From positions 806,239 through 870,238 of the forward strand of contig VXAY01006797.1 of assembly GCA_013399855.1 (NCBI GenBank): a DNA stretch of 64,000 nucleotides. Direction: 5' to 3'. The notes under the pieces are model-generated. The model had not been told where the DNA came from. It worked only from the letters and a program-made list of their open reading frames with translations, and made no database searches. Made by a program: the position numbers and the translations under genes. The stretch's first letter is position 1. Every line of letters starts with the position of its first letter. Source of the DNA: Oxyruncus cristatus (lineage: Eukaryota > Chordata > Aves > Passeriformes > Cotingidae). This document shows, piece by piece, positions 12,783-25,441 of the stretch.

Positions 12783-15700
12783 CATTATTTCATTTATTGT
12801 AGTATAAAACTCTGTATATATATGCTGTGTCCTTTGGCTGACATCAGCCAAAATCAAAAGGAATCAAAAGCTAAATATCCTGTTTTTCAGACATAAGTTC
12901 CAGTCAAAAATTACACTTTTCAATAAGCTGTATTTCAAGTGCATAGCAGCAAAAATTATGTCAGATGGTTCAAAAAAGGGTTTTCAAATGATCCCTAATA
13001 ATTTTCTTGTTACATGTTTGCTTTAGCAGTTTGCCCCTGTCAACAAAAAGTGTGATTCCACCCAATAGCATCTGGCCACACATTCGGTTGCAAGAACATG
13101 CTGTCAGTGTAAGAGTATTTGCACAAAATTGTTATCATATATGGCATAGGGCCAGAGGTATGTATGTCATTGTTTAGTAACAATGAATCCTTGGTCTACT
13201 TGTTCTAAGGAGTTCAGGATCTACAGTTGTTTAGCCTTGTAACCCCAAATCATGAAACTTTACGGAATTTGATTTCCATACCTTTTTAGAGGTGGGTGCT
13301 AAATAGAGCAGGGCAGTGTCTGAAGTCAGCCTCCTTGGAATTCATGGTAAGATCTCAGCAACTTCATTCCAGTCTGCAACTGCTCTGTTCTTTATCAGAA
13401 TGTCCTCTAAGATGAGGTGGAGCAAGCTCTACAAAAGATGGATAGCAAATTCTGGAAATGTATGAATAAAGAATATAATGGAGAGTGATGTTTGGTAGTT
13501 GTCCCATTTTTTAAAGAAGGATCATATACTAGTTTTTTGTCATCTCTGGTGTGTTGAGATGACACAGAGTTGAGCCATTCATTTTACCTGTATTCAAAAG
13601 GCATTTTAAGGTGAAGCACTTTTAAATGTGTGTTGACCATCAGCTTCAGTTTTCTTTTTTTGTTTGGCGGATGTAGGTGTGATTGGAAATGGAGCGGAAT
13701 TTTGTGGATGCATAAGTAAGCTCTTTCTGAACCCAGAGCTAGTCAGTTGGTCATTTTGGGACTGTGAGTTGTGGAGAAGTTGAAAGGTAATAGTATAGGG
13801 TATCAACTTTTCGTTGTGGTGTTTCATCAGGTGCATAGTTCTCAATTGACAGAATAGTACTGACATACTTGGAGTGAAATCAATGACATCTCCATTGGCT
13901 GTATTTCCAGACATTCTTTCCTGCAGGTGGGCTGACTCTTAAACATTCTCCTTATTTATTCTGTGTCCAGACCCTGCTATTCCTGTCCTTTCGGTCCACA
14001 ATGATGAGTAGCTAGTTGTTGTGTTGATTTTGTGTTAGTTTTAGGAAATGGTGTTTTATGTTGGTGAGTTGGGGGAAGTCAGTTTCATGCAGTATATTCA
14101 TCACCTTCAGTTCCTAGGACATTGTGTGAAATATTTTTTATGGATGGATATTTTTATGGATTTTTTGTGGTCTCAGCATTAATTTAATTAATTAAAATTT
14201 ACAGTCAACAGAGAGGGTGCTGAGCCAAGGTTGGCGAGAGGGAAATCCCTAACAGGGTAGAAAATTCAGTTTAGGTACGCACTATCAGATTAATGAGAAA
14301 AAAAACAGAAGCACAAATAAAAATTAGTGTAAATAACTTCATTCACCAAAATAAATTCCTGTTTCTTAGCAACATAACTCTAAGAAATACAAGTGTGCAT
14401 GGCACAAATATAAAAAACCATGGAAAGTGAAGGAGTCAGGAAAAATTTTTACATTTCTGAGAAAAAAGCCCAAGTTATACTGAACAGAAGAACCTCATAA
14501 GGGATACTGCTACTGTAACTAAGATGCTTTGTTGAAAATCTTGGGATCCAGCCTTCTGCAGTGCCTTGATGAGGAGGTTTCAGGCTAGATTCCAGTTTGT
14601 CTCATGTCAAAGTAAACATGTTACTGACTTTTTAATGGTAACAAGCTCTCTCAGTGCTTTACCTTAAAATTAGTAGTACAGCTTTTCCATGACAAACCTT
14701 AAATTAGTTGTGCTGCCTTTTTCTCCTAGTCCTTAATATGCAATGCCTGATTCAGTAATTCCATAACATATTGTTAATGCTGTCTTATTGATCACAAAAA
14801 GTTCTGCTTAGAGTGCAAAACCTGAGCACTTACTTTCATGTTGTCTCTTGTATTGCAGAATTTTGTCTTGTAATGATGTTTTCAACCAGGTTCAAAAGCT
14901 CAGTCAACAGGACTAAATATTCTTCTTATTGATTGCAGTGTGCTGAGGGTTGTTCGTCTTAGGTCTGGTGAGAGGGAACTTCTACTCTGAATGATTAATG
15001 TGTTAAGTGGGGGGCAGGGGTTTCAATCTGACTAGGATTTATTTAAATCATTAGGCTGAGATTCTCAAAGGACCCAGAGAGTTTCTTAAAGAGTAATTTT
15101 GAGTGCTTGACTCCATTAGTCTAGTGTCCATGTTCCAGGCGTGATCTGTGGGTTTCTAAAACTTGAATTTGAAATTTGAGAAGAGTTCCCAGTGACTTTT
15201 GTGGACTTCTTAATAGGATATTTTGTTTCTGACAAAGCTTACTTGACAAAGACTCCCTCATTTGAAACTGAAGAAATGCCCACTGGCTTGACTGGCTTTC
15301 TACATATCAGATGAGATGAAGAGAAAAACAACCAACCCACTAGTAAGAAATGGAGCTACTGAAATGTGGAAAACCAAAAATGGGTAATAACTTTTGGATT
15401 TCCAGTTTTCTGAACTGCACTTGCTAAGTGGCATCAGAATTGTGTAGAATTTTTCAATATCCATTGTTTCTTTTAACATGAATTTCTTAGAAGTGTTTCT
15501 TTAGTTTCTGGAATATTACAGAATGCAGAACCATTTTTTCAGTATTTATTTAGAATAATAATGACAGAAAATATCTCAAGCTAATGTACTGACAAAGTTT
15601 CCATCACCTTAATAATTTCTGTAGCTTGCTTTTCCTGTGCTTAAAATTTACAAAGGCAAATGTTTGGCAGAGTGAGGAAAAATGTCTGTTTCTTTCCTGT

Positions 15701-16132
15701 ACTCACCGTCATCACTTGTTGACTGAGATGACTGAACGGTAAATAAACTGAAGAAAGCCTGCGGTATTTACAGCAGGTAAAAAGACTTATGAGTACAGTA
15801 GTGTCTTGAACTCAAATAAGGAAAGTGTAGCAGGTTGGGTAAAAATACATAGTTCTTATTATGTCAAATATTACATTTTTATTCCTTAAAATATTATCGA
15901 TCTGAAGTCATACAAGAAAAGTATACTAGTAGGACTTTTGTTAGTGAGCATTTGAACCAAAAACGGTGATTTTCTTATCTCAATTAACAGAATCCCAATT
16001 AATCTTTATTTTCATCATGTTTGGTATTCACGTATATCTGGATTAAACTGTTTTATTTATTAGTGATTTCTTCCCTTCTCAAGTGGTTTTTCTGTTCATT
16101 CTGATTTTGCATTGTCCTGAAAAAACAGATTT

Positions 16133-16146
16133 ACTCCCTCTGGTGG
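16133..16146 (-). promoter_or_regulatory. CTCF-like motif (minus orientation)
   Basis: The + strand reads ACTCCCTCTGGTGG, whose reverse complement CCACCAGAGGGAGT agrees with the CTCF core CCA-NNAG-RKGGC at all but one of the key core positions (A in place of the late C). Occupancy is unknown. Confidence 0.35.
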
Positions 16147-16446
16147 TTGAAACCAAGTCTCTGCATTCCAAAGAGAGCCTTTCAGAGATCTCTTCATTCT
16201 GGAGAGCACAAATCATGAATAGTATTTTCTAAGTTTAGTGTTACATCATTATAAAAAACACAGAAATAGTTTTTCTTGCTCTCATACTGAGTAGTAAGTT
16301 GGTATCTGAAATCTTTTGAATTTAAAGCAGAGATTTACAACACTTTTTCAAGAAATAAAAGTAAACACAGATATGGACACAATAGGATTGATATAATTTA
16401 CTGTGGTGAAAAGTAAAAAGAATTGTAAAGGTGGAATTTAGATAAG

Positions 16447-16520
16447 TAGTGTAATAGTGATGATGTTAATTATGTCACAAAGTTAGTGTAATAGTGATGA
16501 TGTTAAGTATGTCACAAAAG
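16447..16520. repeat. 37-bp tandem duplication
   Basis: Two 37-bp units beginning tagtgtaatagtgatgatg and ending in a tatgtcacaaa block. They differ at a couple of positions (taattatg versus taagtatg, and the junction). Each unit carries TGATGATG and ATGTCAC. Confidence 0.92.
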
Positions 16521-17269
16521 TACATGAACAAGATGTTATATACCTAGTTTGGGATTTTTTTCAGCTCAAGAACATTATTTGATTTTAGAAGTAAACATCT
16601 AAGAGTTTGCCTTTGCCAAGACACACTTTTGTTATAAAAATGAAGACTTCTGCAATATTTGGACACAACCTAAGATGTGTGTCTTCTTTTTGGAGTTGTT
16701 CCCCCAAATCCCAAATAGTATACTATGAGAGAGAGACTTTTTGTGATTAATTACTGCAAATGATTATGGTTTGGATCTATACCCTACAAAACCACAACTA
16801 TCTTCACATTAATGAGACAAAAATATAAGAAAGGAAGATTGGCATTTCCTTGCTTGTGAGTTTATAATGCTTTTTGTATATTTTAAGTAATCTCTTTTAC
16901 TGGAGTGCCTGCCTTATGTAATGTTTTAGGAGTGGAAACGAGGCCATCTGCATGGTAGTCAGTGTTGTTCCCTGAAAGACATACTTTGTCTGCAGCAGAA
17001 AATAAATTAGATGAAGACATTTAAAACCTTCACAACTCTTTCATCAAGCTGAGAAAGATCTTCCTCAGAAACTCCTCCTTACTTTTTGTAGAGCAGCCCA
17101 CCTTCTCTGCCTATTGATGTTCATTATCCATTTAACTTTGGGGTTTGCCTGCTGCGTAATATTCCCATCCGGTGTATTACCTTTGTTTGTCTGTTTTCAT
17201 ATTCTGCCATGCATGATTCAGTTCTGCAGTCTAAGAAACCTTACCTTTCCTTTGCTGGACATCATCAGA

Positions 17270-17402
17270 TTAGCTCCATTGTTTAGAGCATGGTGCTAAT
17301 AATACGAAGATTATTGGTTCGATCCCTGTGTGGGGCTTTCACTTCAAAGCTGGACTCGATGATCCTTGTGGGTCCCTTTTAACTCAGAATATTCTGTGAT
17401 TC
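17270..17402 (+). mobile_element. tRNA-Ile-derived SINE with CR1-type tail (TguSINE1-like)
   Basis: The 5' part is a decayed tRNA-Ile. It has an A-box-like tagctccattg (17271-17281), an anticodon-loop remnant ctaataa with anticodon AAT at 17298-17300, and an intact B box GGTTCGATCCC at 17316-17326. It then runs into CTGGACTCGATGATCCTTGTG (about 17350-17370) and ends with the CR1-style terminus attctgtgattc. This architecture matches the songbird SINE reported from zebra finch, which is thought to be moved by CR1 machinery. The 3' half of the anticodon stem no longer pairs, so it is not a working tRNA gene. It lies in the same orientation as HDAC9. Confidence 0.85.
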
Positions 17403-20400
17403 AGCCTGTGATTCTCCAATGAACTGTGATTGACTATTAGGACCATATATTTCCTGTTCATTTTCCTTGTCTTTACCCACAGTGATTTCTCTATGCATGT
17501 TGTCAATGTTTCTGCCACTAGGTACCAGTAGTCCAGCAGGTGGACTTTTGAAAAATGGCAAGCCAGTGATTTAGTATTATCTTTTCATTTTATTTCAGTC
17601 ACTATGCAAATAGGCTGGGTGTGTTATGTGAGCAGAGGAAGCTACACTCCTGGGTATGCTGCAGTTCAAGGCAACATGGTAAAAAGAGGAACAGAATAGG
17701 AAAAAATATATAATACAAACAAATGCATCTTTGCTAATAAACATCTGCAATCATTAATTTTTCATCGGATACATAAGAGCTTTATTTCTGAGCTGAAACA
17801 GTAAGTAGTATTGCGTTGCCACTCTGACTGACATCTTATTTACTCTTTCATTAGAAAGATTCTTTAAAAGGTATTAATATCCTTCTATTGGATTTTTCCC
17901 CTCAACTGGGGGAGATTTCTGTTCAGTCGTCCCTTTTTCTTGGGATTGACATCATTTTTAGCCCCATGTTTGTCAAAGATAGGGATGTTCCATAAATATT
18001 TTTTAAAAACTTTGGAATAATAGATCTTTTTCTATTTCCAGATTGATTTTCTGGGTATAATAGGTTGTAAGTTGAAGAAGTTACATGTTCATGCTAGTTT
18101 TTTTTATGCAGTAAAAAGCAGAAAAAACCAAAACTCTAATTATTGTAGCATCTGAGGAAGCACATACTGCTACAAAAATCCCCCAAAAGCTAACAAACTG
18201 GAAAATACTATTTTCAATGCATTTTTGCCTGGAAAACAAAGTTGCCAACAGTTCCTTGAAAGATTTGCCCTATATCTTGCCTTCCAAGGGTTTCACTTGT
18301 AGCACTGTCTGTCACACCCCTGAAATAACAAAGCTGTTTGGGGGCATTTGTTCAGCAAACCTCCACCCACTGTCTAATTTGCCTGGAGCATGATGCCCTA
18401 TACTTCAGGATGTACCTACTGACCTGCCCAAAGGGTAGCTGTTTTGATACCTTCACTTCAAGGAAGAGCTTTTTCCCCTCTCCTCTCTCTCTCTGTGTCA
18501 TCACCTTGAGACTAAAATAGTCATAGCCCCACTGCTGGGAATTATTCAGCAGTCGTAAACTTAACATTGTCACCAACGTGCCTGCAGAAGAGACGAAAGA
18601 ACGGGAAGTTAAAATCCTGCATTCTGGATGTATTCTCTGGTGGTGATGAGGCAAAGACTGCAGGTCTCTAGAACCCCTCATGGTGCCCTTTCAGTCATCC
18701 TTATTAGCAACCTGGGGGACTTTATTCACCGTCTATTCATGTAGAATGATACCGACACAATCGAAAGCATGTTGCCTTTCTCAGGTGTATGTAGCATCAA
18801 TCATTTTATGTGTTTTGAAAAGGGAGGAGGGAGGAATATGTTGTATCATGTCTGCTCCACTATTTTTCTTAGCATTTCAGGTTATGGTGCAGGAATTATG
18901 TATGTATGCAAGAGCACACACACACTTACATGCTTTCAATTCAATTAATTAATTTTAAGGCTGTATTGAACTGACTGGAAGATAGTGATAAGATGCTACC
19001 TGGTGACTTGGAAAGATTGTACCTACTTAGTTCTGCAACCGTTACGTGGTGCTGCCACCAAATTGAACCTGACTTGTCACCTTCAATGTATTCTCAGTGA
19101 CAGTGGTACTGATCTGTGCACAGAAGATCCACAGCCAAAAGAATGCTATTTTAAATTCTTCCCTGTCATTTTTTTGTGCGTCAATTCAATGGGGAGAGCA
19201 CATTATTGATTAATTGACTAACTTGATGCCATAGTTAACACTGCTTTATTATCATTGTTTAATAGTATCATCAGTATATCATAGTCTTTAGAACTGAAAA
19301 CAAAGTTACATAGAAATTCTACATTTTTAACTATATGTGCATTTATCTTTGTCCTGTTTTTATCTTGCCTGCAGCAGTAGTGCCTAGAATTTAGGATATT
19401 TATTTTCCTTATATCAAAAAGGCATTTTCTGGAAAGTGAAAATATGCCTGTGTGCTGATGGGTGTAGAAAACATGTATGTAAGGGTTCTCCTAGGTGAAA
19501 TATAAATAAAGTAACTCAGTAACCCAAATATAGCTCAGCTTGGATTATTTCTTGATAACAGATCATCCCAGGTTTGAGGTTGGAAGTGTTTCACCTTCTG
19601 ATGTGATTTATTGGCTGTATTTGCTTTATTCCTATGACAAAAGTGGTTGGCCTGATATTTGCATAAACTCTGGCAGGCTTGTAAGTGGAACTTTTGCTCA
19701 TGTACTCAGTATAGAAGAAACAGCAAACACTATAACATCTAAAAAATTTTTAGCAATAACAAATTCAATGGCATTTATGTTTGTGTTTGTTATGACTGTT
19801 TGACTCAAAAGTCTATTTTGAGAGAAGGAATCTGATTTTAGTGAATCACTATAATAAAGCCTTTGATTTTTTACAAAAGCCAGCTAGCTGTAACTTCAGT
19901 GTTGGTATTTCAAGGCCTCTCACTGATATTTTAGAAGTTTGTGGTCGTTTGAGCTTCCTTTCCAGGCCCTGGGGAAATAAGAGTATGGTAAATCAAAGCC
20001 CAGATCACTGTTTGCATTTATTTTACTTCTCATTATGCCATGTATGCAAACACTTAAAAGAAATAGAGAAAAGGTACAATCATGATAAGATCCCTTTTAT
20101 AGAACAAAGGGGAATACATTTCTAGTTTAATTTATTACACTTCTCCTTAATACTATAAACTTGAGTGGCTCGTGAAGTTTGACAGTTCCCTTATAGTTCT
20201 AATTCAGTGATAGTACTTTTTAAAATAATTACTACCTCTTGACGGATAATCCAAGAAAATAACTGGAAACCATTTTTTCTGATCTGAAATGTGTCTTAAT
20301 TTCTTGTCCTTTCCAAGTGAGGAAGTTTTAAAAGTACAAACTGTAGTTGAGTACTTAACTGCCATAAAAAGTCACCGTGTTGCCTTTGAAACAAATTTTC

Positions 20401-20939
20401 CGTTTGCATTTACTGTTTTCTTTCTGCTTTCCTTCCGTGGGACAACTGAAATCCAGTGTATGATTGAGGATAAATAATGAATCAAAAATATTTACTAACA
20501 TTCAGTGAAATCCAAGTGAGACTTTTTTTCAACTTGATGCACTCTATAGCTTAATTGTGCGAGTAGAGGAAAAACCTCTGCTGATTTTAAATATTGCAAA
20601 AAAAGTTTTTTAAGTGTCATCCTAAATCTGGATGCTTTTTCCCCATGCTAAAAATGAGATGCTCTCAAGGCTGACTTCTTTCATCCCTGTTCTCTTGAGA
20701 GAGGCTCTGCATCAAGCTTCTCAGGTGGCATAAGGAAGTTTTGCCTATATTGAAGTTAACAGAGGGATGACAGATTATGCCAGCTGAGAATGGAGGTACA
20801 AGATTCTAGCTACCAGAGCTGAAATGATAAAAGCCTCCCATGGGAGGCAACCTAACCTTTCACAGTTTATTGATCATCTGACTTGTACCTCTGATGTCAC
20901 TATTTATTCTTAAGATTTCAGCTTCTCTCTCCTGCTGTC

Positions 20940-20962
20940 TGCCACGCAGGTCTTGCGTGGCA
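20940..20962. other. Perfect 9-bp GC-rich hairpin
   Basis: TGCCACGCA (20940-20948) and TGCGTGGCA (20954-20962) are exact reverse complements around a 5-nt loop ggtct. Each arm holds a GCGTG/CACGC core typical of bHLH-PAS sites. It is one of few CpG-containing spots in this AT-rich intron. Confidence 0.6.
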
Positions 20963-23789
20963 CAGCTTCCCCCAGAAAGCTGCCAGACACCTCTCCTCTG
21001 GGGAACAGGCTCCAGATTAGGACATTTTCTACAGTCCTGAACACTGAACAATTGCTGTAGCAGTTTTTCATCCAGTCTTCGTCTTCTTTAGTCGTGGCTA
21101 TTCGAAACCACTTTGCTCGCCTAATTTCCCAGCATCCTCACAACGGACACATCACTCCTCTGTTAGCTCTTTATTTACACTGTGGCCTCATTGCCACCTT
21201 ATCAGTGTGCCAGGGCTGCTCTTGGATTTCAGAGTGAACAGTACCCCTGTGGTGCTGCTTATCAGTGCAGAAAGCTCAGAAATTTTAACTCCTTTCCCTG
21301 ATCTTCATCCTGTGCTCATGTCTCATTGCGTTGCCAGTCCTTCTCGGTCCCATCTCCTGCCAGTTACTTTGTGTCTCACCTGACTGCCAAAGTTTCCCTC
21401 TGACCCTCTGTTTCTTAATCCTGCAACATCCAGCCTGCTACAGTATTTCATTTTTTCAGTCTTTTCAAAGATTTTTTTTTTTCAATCTGTTTGAAAGACA
21501 CAGTGAATGGCTTTGCATGTAAATATGGTTAAAAAATTCTAGGTTTAAACTGATGAGTAAATTTGAAGGATTACCTTTATCGAGGAGGGGTACGGAATCT
21601 TCCACTTTTCCCACCATTTAGAGCTCTTTTCTATAAATTCTTTAGAGCTCTGATTATGTCATGACTGACTGATGGCTAATCCTGTAAAAAAGGAAGAGTT
21701 TTTACTTTCTTTGAAAGAAGAGGCCCAAATGGAGGCAGTTTCTTTTGCACTAAAATTTGCAAAATTTCTCTGGTTTGTTTTCATTTTATGAAAAGCATAT
21801 GAAATCTATGAGAAGTACTGTACAAGTTAATAATAACTTTAGGTGGGCTCTGTTTTGTAGAACAAAGTTCAAAAGAGTAGCACTATTATAAACATCCCTC
21901 TAATTCTCTCTTTTCTTTGTGATACTTCACCAAGATGATGCCTGGGGTGAGGCGCATCCTGGGGTGATGCGTGATTCTGTGGCAGAATGGTTCTTCTAGA
22001 TTTTTCTTGGGGTTTATGTGTTTTCGGGAATATGTTTTTATTACCTAATACTGAAAATGCTAGCTGGAGGAGCTTGTCATCTGTCTCTTGTGACATGTAG
22101 TTTTCATTTAGTGTTCCAGCTTTTGTAGTACTCCTTGTTCACTTTCATAAACCTTAACTGCTTCTCCAGTAAAAGTCTTCCATGGGTGACCTAGGCAGGA
22201 GAAAGAGCTCACAAGCTTCATGCTCTGTTCCTCTGTCCAGCCTTCCTTACTGTCCCAGCCCAACAGCGTAACGGAGACATTCCTCTGGGAAAAGGTTAAC
22301 TTGGATTCCTGCAGTCCCAGCAATTTCACACAGTTCCTTTTATGTAACAATCATAAATGTACTAGACAAGATGGTCTGATAATCAAGTCTACTGGAATTC
22401 TTCTTCATTGTATCTCAAATCAGGAATGGTGACTGTTCAGCTGATGTTAGCATTGCTTGTTTAAGTTCCTGGTTTTAAAGATGGCATAAATGTCTGCTAC
22501 AAAAGGTAACTACCAACAAAGAAAGAAGATTGTCCCTCTTGGGAGATGGGAAGAAAGCGGGCTGCTTTATTTTCTGATATTTTCCTTTAGCACTTCTGAT
22601 TTGGAAGATTTATGTTTCTAATACCCCAGGAATTGAAACCAGTTATCAGAAACAATGCTAGAAATGCCATCTCTTAGTGGAGACTTAACAGTTGTTCAGT
22701 ATTCCCATTTTAAGGAATGGTTTCAAAAAGCAAAGCCTGAGGGTTAAAACAAGCTCTTTTACCTCTTTTTACATACGATCGAAGCATCTAAGCCACTCAG
22801 CAAACATGCCATTCTGCAAGTGTCTTATTTTCTTTCCACAGAATTTCAAAAGCCCTGTGGGAAGTGCCATTTATGGAATATAATTGATATGGATGCTTTT
22901 CTGAGACTATTTTTGTTGTTATGTTTCAAGATAAAAGCAATCTAGTATTTATAGGAAAAATAAATACATATGCCTTTTGCAATGTGTTGTAGCTGAAAAT
23001 TAAATATTTTTCTACTCAAATTTTGGCATATTTCCTAGAATCACTGAGCTTTCAGTAACATTTTTAGTTAATATTCTGCAGCCTACTGTTGTATTCACTG
23101 CAGCTGACATGAGCTCAGAGAGTTTGTCTTTATTTAACCTTAGAGAGGAATTCCAGGCTTGCTCTGTAGTCGGCAGAGCTGTTGGGAAGGGAGCTCTGGA
23201 CCGTAGTGGAAAGAGTACAGAAAGGGTCCCACTCTGAATCATGCCTGCTACCACCTTACTCCATCGGTGACACTGAAAATCCTGCAAAACAAGTAAAGTT
23301 AGCCTTTGTCAAACTGATTAATATTTTCTCTCATTATCCATCCCTTTCCTTCTCTGTCTAATATCTTGATGAATCCTGTTGCTGAAGTCCTGCATCCCAC
23401 TGCTTCTTGTGATGTTTGAAGTTGAGGGCACTGGTTGGGACAATTTTTTTACCTGTAAAATAGATATATCTGTGTAGAGGGTGTGAAAAAACGTATAAAA
23501 CTCCAATGAGAGTAAACATTCTGTGTCACCTTTGCTCTCTAGAGACAGTTGCATTGGGAGGGGCAAGGGAGAAGATGCTCCAGCTAAAAGTCAAAGCTTT
23601 CAAAGATGCTAATTCTGATTCTCTGCTTCATTACACATTTTTCACACTGATGTACTTCCACAGGGCTGCTTTATCTCGTTCTTGTTAGCTACTAACAAGT
23701 AAGAAGAATGTAAATGGCTTGTGGCATTAGGACAGAGGAACAGACAACAGCAAATCATTCACTTTGGTTGGTAATCTTACAGTTACTTG

Positions 23790-24010
23790 TTTAGAATAAT
23801 TTAACTGATGAGATTGACTATTACCCAGCTAATTATTACTAAATACAGTTTTAAGATAGTAATTACCCCCAAAGTTAATATTTGCTATGTTAGCAGTTAG
23901 TATTCTAGGTAACCTTAATGTTAGCAATATTTATGCCAGGAAATAAATGCTTGTCTTTATTTGCCAGTAAATAATGGCACTGAAATTGCATGAAATATTA
24001 TGTATTGATT
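23790..24010. promoter_or_regulatory. Candidate conserved noncoding element (inferred)
   Basis: An AT-rich, non-repetitive stretch with many homeodomain-type cores (ctaattatta, gtaattac, gttaatatt, aataaatg). It has no long open frame on either strand and no simple repeats. It resembles intronic enhancer sequence, but this is pattern judgement only. Confidence 0.25.
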
Positions 24011-24370
24011 TCTCTGGATTCAAGTCATTATAACTACCTTATGTTATTAGTGTTTGTTTTCCCCCCACATGAAGGAACAAGGTTAAGGCCAACTTGGTGA
24101 AGTAGATACTCCAGTGCTAGATTTATTATTTGAGTGTGTGAAAATTCTTGAAAATTTTTAGCTTATCAAACTGAGTGTGGTTTCAGTTGTAGATTTTACT
24201 AATAGTGAAAGGAAATTTCCATTAGTAGAAAAGTCTGGAGGCCTCCTCTCACACTAAGTTCTCTGAAAATGAAGAAGTGGGATGTTGGTCCATGATAGGA
24301 AGTATAATCAGCCTGAACTGCGGTGAAGATATGTAGGGGTTGATTTACAGCCAGTATCTGCAAAATAAGC

Positions 24371-24460
24371 TGCAGGGCTCAGTTTGCAAACACTATTGTG
24401 AACCAAACCCTGCGGGGTTCAGTTTGCAAACACTATTGTGAACCAGATCCTGCAGGGCTT
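24371..24460. repeat. 40-bp tandem repeat, 2.25 copies
   Basis: Units at 24371-24410 and 24411-24450 plus 10 bp of a third (24451-24460). The core agtttgcaaacactattgtg is identical in both full copies, while flanking positions differ (gcagggctc versus gcggggttc, caaaccc versus cagatcc). Recent enough to be about 88-90% alike. Confidence 0.93.
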
Positions 24461-25427
24461 GCCGAGCTCCAGTTACTATTACTGCTCCTAGTAAGGCTTA
24501 TTATCCTGTCGCAGAAGATGTAAGAAAATCCATCTCTCCCCTTTAAAAATGATAAACCTTCGTCACCTACAATGCAATTAATGTTAAAAATAGAAGAGTA
24601 CTGATGATAAGATTGTGACTTGCAGGCAATGAACCATTGTCCAAGTACAGGAGACTTATCTGGAGGGCCAGTCAGCCTCCACAGTTGGCTGTCAGTTTGC
24701 TGATTGCCATTTCTCTCTGGGTTTGATGAAATATTCATGTCTTTGCTCTGCTCTCTGCAAGCACTATTGATTTCTTGTATAAACGCAGCTATATTTAGTC
24801 TAGACAAATGGAATGTGGATTGCTGCTGAATAAATGGGATGAAAGGCTGGGGATTTGCCTGTATGTCTCTCTTGGTCGGTAGCAATTATTTATAATCAAG
24901 AGTAGTTTTTGTAAGTTAAAGGTGATTTTTTATAATTTGTCTCAGAACAAACGTAAGCACTTAGACACAATCATTCTGTTGGGATAGAGGGCTAAGATGG
25001 CAAGTTATGTTCTGAGGTTTACAATCATAGTTATTAGGATTTTTTTTTAAAAAGGGGACTAGAAAATTGTATGTTTTCAGAATTTTGAGAGAAAAAAAGT
25101 ATGATCAGTAGAAAATATTTGATACCTTTTCTTTTTATAAATTCTTTTACTAATAGATTTGATCATACAGTTAGAATCCCGTTCTTTCCGTTTGCTGCAG
25201 TTTCAACTTTTGCAGCTCCGATTTTGCTGCTTCTGCTTGCTATAATATTTGTTTCATTTGATTTTCTCCATGAAAACAAGTACAGCTGAAGCACAGAAGA
25301 AGGAGAAAATGTGCTTTAAATCTTGTTCCAGAGTCATTTCCGACAGCATGTTTGTTTTCAATTAATAATCTTATTTTCCGATGAGGATAGTGGAGGAAGA
25401 GAAACCGGAGAATGTGTTTGTGTTCCA

Positions 25428-25441
25428 CTGCCCTCTCGTGG
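25428..25441 (-). promoter_or_regulatory. CTCF-like motif (minus orientation)
   Basis: The + strand reads CTGCCCTCTCGTGG; its reverse complement CCACGAGAGGGCAG fits the CTCF core CCA-NNAG-RKGGC-RS at every fixed position. It lies about 950 bp upstream of exon 3. The motif contains a CpG, so binding could be methylation-sensitive. Occupancy is inferred, not shown. Confidence 0.5.

Noticed and set aside
17270..17345. A nuclear tRNA-Ile gene
   Set aside because: The B box is intact but the anticodon and acceptor stems do not pair and the sequence runs straight into a CR1-type tail, so it is a SINE head.
18352..18681. A 109-codon minus-strand frame
   Set aside because: No domain or homology is apparent and no splice or start context supports it; its length is within what chance gives in 64 kb on six frames.
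21941..21967. A 10-bp direct repeat cctggggtga with 17-bp spacing
   Set aside because: Too short to distinguish from chance and no third copy or known motif.
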